A stretch of DNA of 64,000 nt from Paraphaeosphaeria minitans (lineage: Eukaryota; Ascomycota; Dothideomycetes; Pleosporales; Didymosphaeriaceae), in contig WJXW01000004.1 in assembly GCA_015832175.1 (NCBI GenBank), positions 3,906,001 through 3,970,000 on the forward strand, read 5' to 3'. Made by a program: the position numbers and the translations under genes. Below the pieces are notes generated by a model, which saw only the letters and a program-made list of their open reading frames with translations, was not told the DNA's origin and did not search any database. Position 1 is the stretch's first letter, and each line of letters begins with the position of its first letter. Of the stretch, positions 13,894-26,905 are shown piece after piece.

Positions 13894-16331
13894 AGTGGAG
13901 GATTTTAAACAAGTGCTCAGTAGGATATCAAGGTTGCGCATGGAAGCAGTCATGGATCCTAGGGAGATAACAGATACGTAGGGGAAATCTTTAAAGAAAC
14001 GAGATTGTAAAAACATAGATGAGGATATTCACCCTGATGCAGAGGTGCATTGGACTACCACTTGCGGCGACGGTAGTATTTTAATTGGAAGTATTGCTTC
14101 GCTTATAGAGAGCTGGTTAGATGGCGCAGAATTTGACTTCATTAAAACATACCTCCTGAACCATGAATCAATCCTGACCTTTTGGCTCAAATCTTCACGC
14201 CGTTCTTGTGATCGAGCTGGTTAGGATTCGAAAAACTCACGTTGTCTTCGTCTAGGCATGTGAGGCTTGCCACAGCCCTAGTGTGTTTTCTGGTAAATCA
14301 TCTTGCGTTAACTGTACCAACTCCTTCCCACGAGCGGTTTTGTCAAAGCCGTTTTCAAGATTATTATGCCTCGGGAACTAGCCTGTGGGCCTGGCTTTCT
14401 CGGTCTGCCCAAAAAAAAAAGACTGCCAAAGCCCGATCTCAGGAAGGCGGACTGCGAGGCTGTATATGTCGTATTGCGTTACCTATCTGTCTTCCGGATT
14501 CAGACCCTGCCGCTGCTGATGTCGACACGAGTCCTTGTTCCACACCGAATCATCTTTCATTAACGTCTTCCCATCTGCAACTCTGAAGCGCTCGTCCCTA
14601 GTAGGAAATATGCTGCCAATTCGGCGTTGCATATTACAGTACAAGTATCGTGTCTAGACGGATGCTTTTGTCCACGAAACCGTAAGTATGAACGTAACTT
14701 ACGTACTAGACCAACTGATGTGCGATTTGTACCCAACTCGTCAGCCAGGGTTTGGTGTCCGGACTCGATAAAGCGGCTCGTAAGCGCCGCAGACTGTGGA
14801 GTCCCGACGAAATTTGAAAGACAAAGTCGAACGCGGTTGGTTTTCGACCTTGCGTGCCGTACATATTGACCACGCCACGGCATTGCAGCAGACCAAAAGC
14901 GAAAGGAGTTTGCGCGCCTCCTTTGCCAATATTGAGCATTAAACTTGCAGCAGAGTATGGGATCGATTCCAGTTATGCTGTGCTATAATGTTTCCGGAAC
15001 ATCTCGAATACTTGTTCGACATCCGAGTTCATATACTTACGCACATTTCGAGCCGATGCTAGTGTGAACGAGAATTATGAGATATCATCGGACTCGATTC
15101 CCTCCACATTGGATTCCTGGGAAGTCTGGCATTTCTACGGTTGATGCATCGAAAAAATTTCAGCAGACAAATGTTCACATAACGGTTGCTTTGAGACCTG
15201 AAGAGCAACCCTTTCAAAACTACGGCGAGCAACCCTTTCAGAGCTACTCACGGCAACCCTTTTTCGTCTCGTCACAATATTACATCATCGTGGGATGATC
15301 CTCTCGGAGACGATGCTGGTACGACTAACGATTCGACCCATGCAATCGATGGGAGGCGAGACGAGCATAGGTATACCTAACCTTACTCCTCTCCCTTTCG
15401 CATCCTCAATAGCGCGCGAAGGATTCGAAACCGCACTGCGAGAGAGCAAGGAAAGTATATTGCGCTAGGAACGCGACCTGAGATTGATACAGGCCCAAGA
15501 AGATGCTTTTTTTTCTCTCTCCAGATCTTGCGTCGTCCGTTGAACGGCACCTTCTCTAGGTTCTGGAGCTGACATGATTTCTTTCCGGTCTTTGCACTTC
15601 CAGCTGTTCCAAATCACGGTTTATTTTGCTACCACACTACATCGTATCGCTGCTCTCACACACAAGGATTGGGGCCATGACATGAACATCACGTCTGATG
15701 TCAGAGCTCGATTCGATACTTCTCCTGTGCACGTCAGTATCCAGTACGTGCGTGAAAATGGCTGCGTGCGCACTGCAGACACATCAGACCCGTTCGACAG
15801 TGCCTGAACATATCTCCCGCGCCACCTCACCTGCATCAATAAGATAACCCTCTATACATCCCGCGTTGCAGTGCACTGCACTGTGTTAGGGACATCAGAA
15901 ACATTGCGCAGTCACTGTATACACTTCCCATTGCACCCTAACCTTCCTACATCCCTCCACATTCCCAGCCTCACCCCCTGCATACTCGAAAAGATTCCGC
16001 ATCTGCCTAAATCCCCTCCACGCACGCACAAGTCAACCAGAAAAAGGCATCACAGACAGATTAGACACACAGCCGAAGCCGAAATTACAACACACTCATT
16101 ACACATGCCATTCCAGTTCCCCCTTGCCATCCATCCTAACCCTCGATCCGAAAAAGGCTTGACGAAACTCGCGCTAGCAGACAGAGATCCCATTCTGTTC
16201 ACCGTTCCTCGGATACAGTAAATTTCCTCTTTCCCTCTTTCACTGTCGCGGTAAAGCGCGCGAACCCAGAAAGCTTGACTTAATCATACATAAAGGACCC
16301 CTCCAACCAAGGATTACGGACAAAAAGGAGT
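13894..16331. other. Gene-free 2.4 kb
   Basis: No gene supported. The segment contains a short in-frame tandem repeat at 15203-15262, and several small frames without recognisable domains. The portion next to 16331 is the 3' flank of the PDS5 gene. Confidence 0.5.
15203..15262 (+). repeat. 24-nt tandem repeat, 2.5 copies
   Basis: Units at 15203-15226 and 15227-15250 and a partial unit at 15251-15262 share the core CAACCCTTTC. In one frame they encode EQPFQNYG, EQPFQSYS and RQPF. The frame around it (15077-15298, 73 codons) has no other support as a gene. Confidence 0.75.
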
Positions 16332-19300
16332 CTAGCCTCTAGTCCGTCCACTGCGCCTAACAATGCCGGTACCGTTGGCAACGGGCTCGACGGCCGCCTC
16401 CTTTTGCTTTTCCTTGGCCTTGGCCTTGGGCGTAGCCTTCTTGGCTTCCTTCACTGGAGTTGGCTTGGCGGGTGTGGAGGCTTTGATTTCTTTCGCTGCC
16501 TTTGCAGGTGCGGAGGCTTTGGCTGGTCGCGCAGCTTTGCGTTTTGGGGCTTCCGGCGAGGGCGGGGCGTCGGAGTATCTTGCAGGGCGGCCGCGTGTCT
16601 TGCGTGGCGGTTCGGATTCGAGCTCGGGCTCGGATTCTGGTTCTGGCTCGGGCTCTGGGTCCGGTTCTGCTTCTGATTCTTCTGCGGCGGCTTCAGGCTC
16701 GGCTTCAGCTTTAGACTCAACCGCCTCGTCTGTTTGGTTGTCCTCCATCGCGACATCCTCCTCCGCCCGCTGGCTTTCAGCATCAGACATCGACTCTTCT
16801 TGCTCAGCACCAGCTTGCGTAGCCTCTTCATCGCTCGAGACCTCCACGTAACTTTTGCTCACATTGCTCTTGCGACCACTCTTCCTCCTCGGACCGGAAG
16901 ACGGCGCAGCCGCACTGTCGAGATCTTCATCGTCGCTACCATCCCCTCTCCTCTTCTTGCGCGGTGTTTTGATCGGCCTTTCAGACTTGGTCCTCTCTTT
17001 CTTGACCCCATTCTCAGCCTTCGCCTTCTTGCGCGGCTTCTCAGCGCCGTCTCCAGCCTTTCTCTTCTTGTTCTTGATAGTCCTGCGCACGAGCGGGTCA
17101 AGAAGGTCGGTGAAATCCGAAGGAATGTACTGCTTCGACGCAATCTCCTGCCCACGTTCGTGGCTCTCGAGCGGCTTGAAGATACCAGCAGGCAGCTTTT
17201 GCTTGCCAGGGAACATTTGCATGCTCCAGCCGTTGTTTTCTTCCCATGACAAAACTGCCGCTTGTGCGAGGTCGGACATGATGTAGAGCTTATCGTCGCT
17301 CGCGGCAGAAGGGTCGACGCCGTCCTTGACCGTCTTCACACGTCCAGCCATGTGGTATATTAGTGCGAGATTATCCTCGGTCGCAACAGTCTTGAGGTAG
17401 AACAGTACATATTTAACAATCTCCGTTAGCGAGCTATCGTCATCCGCCAAGTCGGGATGATGAGCGAGCAGACTGAGCAATCTAGCGAAGACAGAAGTTT
17501 CCAGGACAGTCTCCTTGCGAGAGGTGAATATAGCCCGTCGGGAGCGAATCCATGTTGTCAAGATGTTCCGAAGGCCGGCATCTGGCTCGTGGGCAAACAT
17601 GAACAGGATGCTGTAGAAACGTGTCGGGAGTCGATTTTGCCCGAGATACTTCATTAGCTTTAGCGCGAAACCTTTACGAACCTGCAAACAACTGTCATGC
17701 GTGACGAGAGCGAGTTGGTTAAAGTCAGCAGAGGTGATCTGATTATCGAGTCGCCGCACGGTTGCTAACTTGAGCAGGAAGTTTGCCGCCATGAGTCGCT
17801 GTCGATTTCGGTGTGCCAATGGGGTTGGGTTTTTTTTAGAAGCCTCTCCGTTCTCCTTAACGAGCCGGTTGAGTAGTTTGAGTACCTGATCGGAGGCATC
17901 TGTACGCTCCTCGTCGCCCGTGTATGCCAGTAAGCGGTTGACAAGGATCTTAAGTGCCCAAGTCCGCGCAGTAATGTCTTCGTCTGGGATCTCCATCCAT
18001 TCACCTTCGGCTTCGTCAGATTCCGGATGTTGCTTCAGCAGCACATTTTCCACTGCAATAGTGAAGACTGCATCAATGTCCGCATCGCATTCATCGGGTG
18101 CGAGCAGTATGAGTTGGCTGAGAGCCGCGAGCTTTGTCAGCCAGTGTTCGCACTCATAATCGAAGCTCTTGATGCTCTTCTGAAGAATTTCCTTTGCGTG
18201 CCTCTTCTTACTGTTGTCACTATTCATCAGAATCGTTATGGCGTGCTTGGCTGCTTTCGGAGGTGTGCCGTATAAGGTGAAGTTGAGTAAACCACGGACC
18301 AGTTTCTGACCATCCTTTGCATGTAATGGTATTTCCTTGGGGAACTTCTTCGCAAAACTTGCCAAGGCTTTCAGATCATCGACGGCACCAGGGGGGTTCG
18401 TGGCGCTTTGCGTTGGTGCTTCGCCTTCGAGCGTTTTGCACAACTCCTTCACATGTGTAGAGAAGACCTTGGGGTGCTGTGTGGAGATTTCTTTGAGGAC
18501 CTCATGGGCTGTAGCAGCAAGGCCTTTATCGTCCGTACGAGTGAACTCGATAATCGCAGGAACGTGGCTCTTATTGAAGCAAAGCAGACTGACCCGGTAT
18601 GTGAGAGGTATCAATGTCTCTAGTAGCGTAGGACTGGGTGGGTTCTCCTCGATCCTCTTGCGAAGCTCTTTCTAGAGGGGCATTAGTGCGGTTCAATACA
18701 AACACGATGCTGACTTACAATAGACTTGAAGATTTTTCGATAGTCGCTCTCGGGTGCCATGCAGAACCGAATGAGCTGGTAGCTTCGGCGGTCGTGAGCC
18801 TTGGCGAACTTTGTGAGATCGTCAGCCGCCCGCGCAGCGTCCGGTAGCGTTTTCGCGTAATAGGCAATCAAGCCGTCTAACTTTCTTTTGGTGTCCTTCT
18901 CGGAACCCTCCATGACACCGCCATTGTACTCTTCACATAGTTTCAGGAAGTGCTCCATGTAGGTGGCATGTGCAGTCTGGTTCCCCTGGTTGGCATAGAA
19001 TACTTTCTTTGCCCGCTCATCCAATCCGCGCACGAGGACAAGTTGTCGCTCGGCTCGAATCTTATCAAGGTCTGCTTCGCTGTAAGTTTGTTCGCCATTC
19101 GATTGGCTGTCCTTGACGACTTGGGATCCACCGTTCACAGCAGCTTTGGGCTTGATTGGTGGGAAATTGAGCGGCAGAAGTGAATCGTATGTTGCCAATT
19201 CGACTTGAACAGTGAGATCAGGGTCTCTGACGTAGTAGGCGTCCAGAATCCGAGAAGGAATAGATCCTAGCAGATCTGAGACGGTTAGACTCCCCTCGGC

Positions 19301-20996
19301 AATGGCACCGGCCGCTACCCCCCAAATTTTCGCAAGGAGCTTTATAGCTGCAGTTCGAACTGGGGGCTTTCTATCCTTGACACGATCGGCAAGATTGGAT
19401 AGGATGGAACCTGATTGAGCCGCACCACCGTTGACTCCAAGCTTCCGCACGATGTCGTTAAACTCAAAATGTTCCACTGCCTTCACAGCAGCAAGTCGGA
19501 CCCGATCGTCACCGTCAATGAGACTATCAGCGAAGTGTTTCAATAATGTACGTTCCTCCTCGGGATCCAAGCCCACGTTGCCGGCCGACGTCATCAAAAT
19601 TCGAGCAATCGCTGTGGCCCAAGATGCGCGCACGATGGGCGATTTGTCGTTCTTGCGGGTTATGAAAACGTGGTAAGCGGACGAGTGGTGAAGGATAAAC
19701 GAGTTGAGAGACGCTGGAGTAGTGAGGTAGTTGTAGGCGTGGACGGAGGAAGATGCGAGACTTTGCGAGGGGTACGCAGCAGGATCCAAGTCCGGAAGCG
19801 GAGGAGGTCCAGCAGCTCCGATGCCAGAAACCATGTCTCCAATCGTCTCTGTGGCAAGCTGGCGTAGCTGCACATTCTCCGTCGCCAGCTCGTCCTGGAG
19901 ATGGGGTACTATCTCCCTCAGACATCCTGGCGCACTTCTCCACAGCTCCCGAAGCAATCGATGGGCCTTGCTCGCTTCGTTGATGTCTTCTTCAGAAGGG
20001 CCTTTGTCCCCATCATCGTCGGAATCATCTGCGCGCGCGGTCTTTCCCGAAGCAAAATCCACGATGATTGAGCCAAAATAAGTACCGAAGAGGCGTGCCA
20101 TCTTCTCTGGGTACATGTTGCAGATATTCTTTGCCATGTTATATGCCGGGGGCGCTTCTTTGCGCCGCAAGGTAGACTGTTTTGCATCTACGGCGACATT
20201 TTTCTTTCCCCTGGAAGCTGCCAGCATCTGCGGATCGGCCCATAGGAACTGAGCTACAATGACATCGACGATTTCGGTCGCAATGGTAGCGCTTTCGTCT
20301 ACCAAGATGCGCAAAATCTCCGTCATGTTGTGTTCGACGTTCTTGCTCAACTCCTCCCCGTGTGAGCTTTTGGATGGTCCAGACAAGACGTCGAAGCAGG
20401 TGGTGAATATGGATTGGGTGAGGGTGGCGGAGGCGGGGATGTCTGTAACGATGACGATACTCTTGAAGTCAGCCAGCGATTTGAGCATGTACATGTGCTG
20501 GCTGTTGTAGGGATGTGACGGGTTGCCGAGGAGGGGCAAGATCTTTGTGACAATCAAGGCGAATATGTCCTGCAGTTCGTTAGTGCAGGCCATGTTCAGC
20601 AGAAGCGGGGAGGCGCACCTTGAGCTGGGAGGCCGTGTAGGGTGCGTTGGGCGCGAACAGGCGGAACATCTCGACGATGCAGCATGCTGTCCATGCGCGC
20701 ACACCGGCGTCTTTGTGGTGTATGAGGCTGGGACTGGCCAGTTCCTTTGCAGAGCGCGTGAGCGACTCGGTGTCGACCTCCTCCTGGTCGATGTCCCGCA
20801 GCTCGTCGCACAGCGCCTTGAGGCGCGCCAGCAGTTCCGTCACGCCGAGCTGCTTGCCCGGCTTGCCTACGAGCGTCTTGTTGAACTTGAGCTTCTTGAC
20901 GCCCTCGAGCTCTTCCTGCTCCTGCTCTTCCTCCTCTTCTTTCTCCTCCTCCTCGACCACCTCCTGCGCGGCGCTGCGCCGGCTGCGGGAAGCCAT
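16332..20996 (-). CDS. pds5: Sister chromatid cohesion protein Pds5
   Basis: Three exons on the minus strand, 20996-20619, 20569-18719 and 18671-16332, give 1522 residues; both introns are short (49 and 47 nt) and phase 0. After an acidic N-terminus the sequence has the Pds5 signature VKKLKFNKTLVGK, then a long HEAT-repeat array (for example ILPLLGNPSHPYNSQHMYML, DRVRLAAVKAVEHF and VRTAAIKLLAKIW). The C-terminal 250 residues are acidic and lysine-rich with an AT-hook-like RGRPARY at 1436-1442. Pds5 binds the cohesin kleisin with Wapl and Eco1 to control loading, release and acetylation; fungal members include Spo76 and BimD. The C-terminal tail is typical of filamentous fungal Pds5. The gene diverges from TTI1 across 505 bp. 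Confidence 0.93.
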
Positions 20997-21501
20997 GTCG
21001 CGTGGCTGCGCTGGGGATGCGCCGAGTCGCAGCTCTTGTGTGAATTCGGGCTGGGTTGTCGCGACGACGCGTGGGCGCGTTTGTTGTATTCGCGCTGAGT
21101 GTGGTGATGACGGCGTGGGTAGCCTTCAAGAGGAGCTACCTTGCAACTGCACAACTGTGTACTACCCTAGGAACGCGCTAAGGCCAACGCGTGGGTACCG
21201 AAAGCTGCGCGCGTCGCCAAGACGTCTCAACCATGCACCCACTACCTCACCTTCTGCACTCATGCTGGCCATCATCCTGTACGTGTCAATCTAGCCTCCC
21301 GTATAGCAACGAGCTCGTTTACCTACCGACAGCTGAAGGCTGCGTGCGCACATTCGCTCCCACGAACCAACGACCAAACCATGCGGGCACCCGCCTTCAC
21401 CTTCACCTTTTGCATGTCCGCTCTAAACCCCATCCGGTAACCTCTCTTCTGCTGTCACATGATAGGTCCATATCTATCCAACGCCTCTCTGCTCTATTAC
21501 C
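20997..21501. promoter_or_regulatory. Divergent promoter between PDS5 and TTI1
   Basis: 505 bp separate the two start codons, and both genes read outward, so this interval should contain both core promoters. No clear TATA box seen. Small frames here are shadows. Confidence 0.6.
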
Positions 21502-24500
21502 ATGGAGCGGCAGCATACCTTCGCGCAGGTAAGAGGACATCTGCTGACACGCAGAGCTCGACTGATACTCCACAGCTGAAGCAGCCATGCATCGAGCTAT
21601 TGCAGGCCACAGCCACGCTCACACAGAGGCCTAACAGAAGGAAAGATCTGGTCGATGCTTTGGCCAAGTTGCTCAACGCTCTACAAGCGGTGAGCTCCAA
21701 GCCTGATGCTGTCGACTCAAGGCTGGCCGAATATGTCTTCGTACCCATTTCCCAGGTGTTGAGGATCTCTCGCACAGTACCTGTCCGTGCTCTGGAGCTT
21801 TGCTTTCAATGCATCTCGATTCTCCTTCGAACAGGATGGGGAGGCTCTCTGGCACCCGAATTGTCAGGACAGCTGCTCATCCTATTTGCCTTCATGGCTA
21901 AACCATCCTCTGCCGAGAACGGAGTCGCCGGGTCCTCCGAAGAGCTACAAACATTAGCCCTCAAGTGTATAACAGAATTGTTCGCCCAGTCATCTAAGAG
22001 CACACGTGGAAAGCAACAGCTCACTGCAACAGCCAATATCCCGGCTCTAGGAGAATCGATCCTAGTCATTCTGGACTGCCTCGCTGATAGCACCTCGAAC
22101 AGCATCAAGCTGCAGGCTGCTGCTGCAACATCAAAATTAGTCGCCGCCATAGACGATCTGGATGCACTGGCCAGCTTCCTTCCGAGAATAGTGTCTTCAC
22201 TTACAAAAATCCTGACTCCCAGTAGCTCCAACCGCACAACCTTTCGCGTGCTTGAGCGTTGCCTCGATGTCATTTCCATTCTCTTCCTTCGTCTACTGGG
22301 GGACCGGGCTACCAATGGCCTTGAAGCATTATCCCCAGAATCTTCACGAGATGGCAGCAAGACAGTACGATCGGTCCCATGGCTGCAAGCAACGGCTTCA
22401 CAGATCAAGGTTGCCTTAGGAAACGTTTTAAAGCTGCGAAACCACGACAAATCTGAAGTGCGCCAGGCTCTCCTCCGCCTATGCACAACAATCGTACAAG
22501 AGTGTCGGAATTCTCTGGTCGACTGCGCAGCTATGGTCGTAGAGACGATGGTCATACTAGCGGGGCGCGGCGATGCAAATGACGCAAATGAGAGCCACTT
22601 GGAAATGATGCTCTCCACGGACGCAAAACTCGCTGATCTTCTTAAAGAGAGTCTGCATGGGTGGATTATATCCTTACCCAGACTGATGCAATCCAAAGAC
22701 GATGCCGGTCGACGACAAGTCATCCATCAAATTGCCACTACGCTGCGTCTATTCGATGAAGATCAGGTCCTTGTCGACGACCTGCTTGCAGACAATCTTC
22801 GTGACGGTGTATTAGCCGTCTTCAACGATTCTAATAACGCTGAATCGATCGTAGAAACAGCATCACCCATGTTATTCAATCAACAGTTGATCCCCGGAAT
22901 GACCACATCAGCTTCTTTCGCACCTCTCCAGTTTCGTCTGAAAGGGCAGGATGGCACGATGGAGGAGTTCAGACTGCTGTTGAGCGAACTCGCCAAGTCC
23001 AACTCCGCGGTCACCATAACCCATGAACTCGTCAACGGTTTGGCCGTTGGAACGCAAGAAAGCCGCTTAGCGACCTTTTGGGTTGCTGTCAATTTACTTA
23101 GAGATACCATGCGGTTGAAACCTTCCTTTGACGACTTCCTGGACCTTGGTGGCTCCAACCCCAAGGAGGAGCTTCTCGATGATCTATATTCACACGCATT
23201 GACGGTTCTGAGTCCGCAGGACATCGCCTCAAACCCTCAATGGCACTCCCAAGCTCTTGCACTAGAGGTATTCGCCATGCAAGCAGCCCGCTACAAGAAC
23301 GAGTTCAGAGCCGAACTGACGGAGACGTTATATCCTGTGCTGCACTGCCTGGGAAGCTCATTCCCTGGGCTTCGAAATCACGCAATCACTTGTCTCAACA
23401 TCATCGCCGAGTCATGCGGGTACGGCAGCGCCAGTGAGCTAGTGATATCAAATGTGGACTACATCGTCAACGCGGTGGGCCTTCGTCTAAGCTACGGCGA
23501 CGTCTCACCACAAGCACCACAGGTCCTCCTAATGATGATGCGTCTTTGCGGTCCGTCGCTGCTTTCCTACCTAGACGATCTCGTGGGCAGCATATTCGGC
23601 GCTCTGGAGCGATACCACGGCTACCCAAGTCTTGTCAATCTGCTCTTCTCGGTACTTAAAGGTATGGCCGAGGAAGGCGTAAAAACGCCGCAGCTAGCCA
23701 TCACCCCCTCCGCCGCCCAAACCCCAGAAGACCCACCAACCCCAGACATCACTTCTCAGCTCAAAGCGCTCGAACGCCGCACCCGCGAACAAGCCCAGGA
23801 CCTTTCCTCCCTCCCCCGCGGCGCCTTCCCTCAACAACCCTGGAAAGATCTCGATCCAGAAACGCTGAGGAATCCATCCGCACCCGAAGTCCCCGAAGAC
23901 GATCCACCCACAGACGAACTTCCAAAGCCAGATGACGACCCACCCCCACCCGCGCCCCTCACATATTCCCTCCTCCTCAAAATCTCGGCCCTAACACAAC
24001 ACTACCTCACTTCATCGTCGGCCGCCTTGCGTACCTCGCTCCTCTCCCTGCTCCAAACCACTATCCCCGCCCTCGCGCGCCACGAGAACTCGTTTTTGCC
24101 GTTAATAAATATCCTCTGGCCTATCCTCCTCCCAAGACTAGAAGATACCGAGGCGTATGTCGTCACTAGCGCTCTAGATGTCGTGGGTCTGCTGTGTGAG
24201 TATGCGGGCGGATTCATGCAGAGTCGGATCGACAGCGCGTGGCCCGTGTTCAAGAAGCTCCACCGCCGAAGTGGAGGGAAGATGGGCAAAGCAACGGCGA
24301 CGGGGCAGATGAAGAGCATGAAGCGCGAGGAGCTGGGAAAGATAGCGGGGAAGAAGACGGATCTCGCGCCCTCCACGAGCGAGACCCGCACAGCCATCTA
24401 CGTCGACACGCCTGCGCGAATGATCTGGGACGCGCTCGTGCGTCTCTTGTGCTCTGTATCGGCGCACATCCCAATCAGCGGCGACGCGTTCGAGGATATG

Positions 24501-24683
24501 CTGGACATGCTTGAGCCCGTTCTCACCAGCCCGCACGTCCGGATCGCGCTGGACAAGCGGAATGCAGATGCGGTGTGGTTGCGGCTGTACAAGCGGCGCA
24601 GGGCCGCTGGGGAGGCGCCGGCCGCTGTGACGGACATGGGCGGGCCTGTCACGCCCCCGGAATGGGGCTTCATCACGCTGTAG
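21502..24683 (+). CDS. tti1: TTT complex subunit Tti1 (Tel2-interacting protein 1)
   Basis: I place the start at 21502, where TACCATGGAG is a good start context. A 27-nt first exon (21502-21528, MERQHTFAQ) joins over a 47-nt intron (GTAAGA...CACAG) to 21576-24683, giving 1044 residues. The joined N-terminus reads FAQLKQPCIELLQ, as expected for this family; the unspliced frame beginning at 21459 would replace it with unrelated residues. The body is alpha-helical HEAT repeat. Conserved landmarks are DSRLAEYVFVPISQV near the start, NILWPILLPRLEDTEAYV late, and the C-terminal DKRNADAVWLRLY. Tti1, with Tel2 and Tti2, stabilises and matures PIKK kinases (TOR, ATM/Tel1, ATR/Mec1) together with Hsp90. 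Confidence 0.92.
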
Positions 24684-25319
24684 ACTCGGCTTGCTTGCTT
24701 CGCAAGTCCGCGTACCTGAGAAATCTACACTGCTTGTGCAAGTCAGGATGATTATCGATGTCCTCAACGCATACCCCCCGTTTCAGGCTCTCCGCAAGAA
24801 TCCATTGGCTTCGCACCACCATCCGTGAAGGGGTTTTACCCCTGCTTGGCGCGAGGAGGAATGCACGAGCGCGTGAAGCATCCACTCGCGCGGATTGCAG
24901 ATCAGCGCTGTCAGGCCCGTTTGGTGCAGTCGTTTTAGTTGTTCAGGTTTGTTTGGAACGTTGGAGCATCGAATGTCATGCAGGGCTCACGCGTGCGCGA
25001 TGGTTGGTACGTTTCAGGTGTTGCACTGTGCGCTTGCCAGGGAAGCACGTGATGTTTTCTCGAAACCGGATGGACATCTAGAACCATACGGAGCGTATGT
25101 GGTCATGGGGGAGTTTGAACCGGACTACGCGGAGAAGATGATTCCTGCAGGCAGGTTGACGGCTGTGGAGGATGAAGTTTTGGAAGGGGTCCGGGCTGGT
25201 TCATCGATTCCCGCGCGTGCGAAGTGTACGAGTGACGGACGGTGTGCACACGCTGATACATATATTAAACGTGAACATGTACCGGCCCAACGCATGAAGT
25301 TCAGAACTATGTAGGAAAC
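24684..25319. other. Intergenic, convergent 3' ends
   Basis: Lies between the TTI1 stop and the stop of the minus-strand secreted protein gene. A 139-codon plus-strand frame at 24895-25314 has no domain and is probably chance. Confidence 0.55.
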
Positions 25320-25879
25320 CTAGAACAACCTCCACTTGTCCGCCGCCCCCCAATGCCTCATGCCCGTCGGCCGCCGCAACTCCAATTCCTTCCCCTCGTA
25401 CGCAAAGTTGCCACCCTCGTCGCCCGTCCTCAAGACCGCGATGATACGGCCCAACGCAGATGGCGTTCCCAGCGTCGCCACCGGCCGCGGCAGCATCTGC
25501 GGCGCCTCCAGCGACCCCGGCGCAATGTCGCCGGAGATGTCGTCATAGTCGTCGTGGTCCTCCTCGGAGCACGAGCGCAGTAGGGAGTGCAGCTTTGTGC
25601 TGAGGGAAGAGAAGAGGGAGGTGGGCAGTAAGGAGCCGTCCTCGGCAGATGGGGTGGATGAGAGGGTGAGCTTTTCGGCTATTTCGTGCTGGGTAGTGGT
25701 GTTAATATGGGACGGGTATAGGTGGAGGGTGGAGAGGTGGGGCGGGTACGTACCTCTTGCAGGCCTTGGAGGCGAAACTGCTCAGCGCGGCGTTGGAGGG
25801 AGGGTGCGGAGGGGGTGATGGGAACTGCGGTGACGGAGATGGTGAAAGCCAGGAAGGCGAGTGGGGTGAAGAAACGCAT
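25320..25879 (-). CDS. Small secreted protein with Kex2-like site, function unknown
   Basis: Two exons on the minus strand, 25879-25754 and 25688-25320, with a 65-nt intron (GTACGT...CAG), give 164 residues without internal stops. The N-terminus MRFFTPLAFLAFTISVTAVP is a clear signal peptide. A dibasic Kex2-type site (LQRR, residues 28-31) follows, suggesting a propeptide. The mature part has an acidic run EEDHDDYDDISGD and ends ELRRPTGMRHWGAADKWRLF. Only one cysteine is present, so it is not a disulfide-rich effector. I recognise no family. It diverges from the DNA polymerase gene across about 1 kb. The intact splice phase and signal peptide argue for a real gene. Function is unknown. Confidence 0.72.
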
Positions 25880-26905
25880 TGTGGGCGTTTTGGTTTGCTG
25901 GTCGCGTAATGGACTGTGTTCTTGGAGCAAGCACTTGCTTCTCGAGTAGGCTTGTTAAGGACGCACGACTTTCGTCAAGAAAGACAGGATGGAACGAAAG
26001 GAGGGTCGAGAAGAGAAGAGAAGAGAAGATGGAACGTGTATGCGCACAACGAGTGGACACGGCAAATACCCGCCTTGCAGGGCCGTCTATATGAGGAGCA
26101 AAGAGTGTGAGTACGGAAGCCCAGGCTCGCCTGGCCGTGTCTGCTCGAGTAGACCCCTCCTCTTATATCTCGGACGTCCGCCATGCCCGTACTCCCTTGG
26201 GCCACGCCCGAACAGGCAAGCCAGCAACTGAACGGGGCAGGATCGGCAGCAAGGAAAGACCCTGGCAGGATTACACGGTTCAGGCGAGCGCAGAATTCCA
26301 TGGGCAAGGCGCATGAGGCGCGGCGGGCTCAGAATGCTTGGAGGGCGCGCACCGAGGACGCGTGAGAGTGGTTCAGAGGGATGGCACGCAAGGGTTGAGG
26401 CCAGAGCCTGCGCGTGGTTCGATGGCTACGGTTGTTTCATTTTCAACGGCCTGGTGGCTTGTCCTGTTCGGGTCGTTCGCTCGATAAGACAGACGCGCTG
26501 TGACGCACTTTGGGAAATGATATCCTGACTATACTTGGGCTTCATGCGTTGTGGTGATTGATGGCAGGGCTGGGCAATTCATTAGATAGACACCGTTGAT
26601 CAACGGCAGATGTGGTGGATGACTGTCTGATTAGTCATGCTTGCGCCAAGCACGACCCAACCTCGCCCTGCCGTCATCACTCGGAACAGCAGTAGACGAC
26701 ACAACTAACCTCTTCACATCACGTCCTTCCTATACTCTAGCATCAACTTGATCGCGTTGCATTGCTTTGTGTTCGTTGGACCATGACTGCTCCATCCTCT
26801 AGCATGAACTCTCGAACGCGCAGTCCGCGCAGACGCTATCTAGGCCCACCCTAGATCTGCCCTTGCTCAACAGCCATTGGTCCATCACGTTACCTTCAAT
26901 ACAAT
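25880..26905. promoter_or_regulatory. Divergent intergenic region, secreted protein and Pol X genes
   Basis: 1.03 kb between two outward-reading start codons. It contains no supportable gene. A run of AAGAG repeats at 26008-26030 is the only local structure noticed. Confidence 0.5.

Noticed and set aside
15871..16221. 116-codon plus-strand frame rich in His and Pro
   Set aside because: No recognisable family; overlaps the 3' flank of PDS5.
21459..21501. Upstream start for TTI1
   Set aside because: It gives residues unlike any Tti1 N-terminus; the spliced start at 21502 fits.
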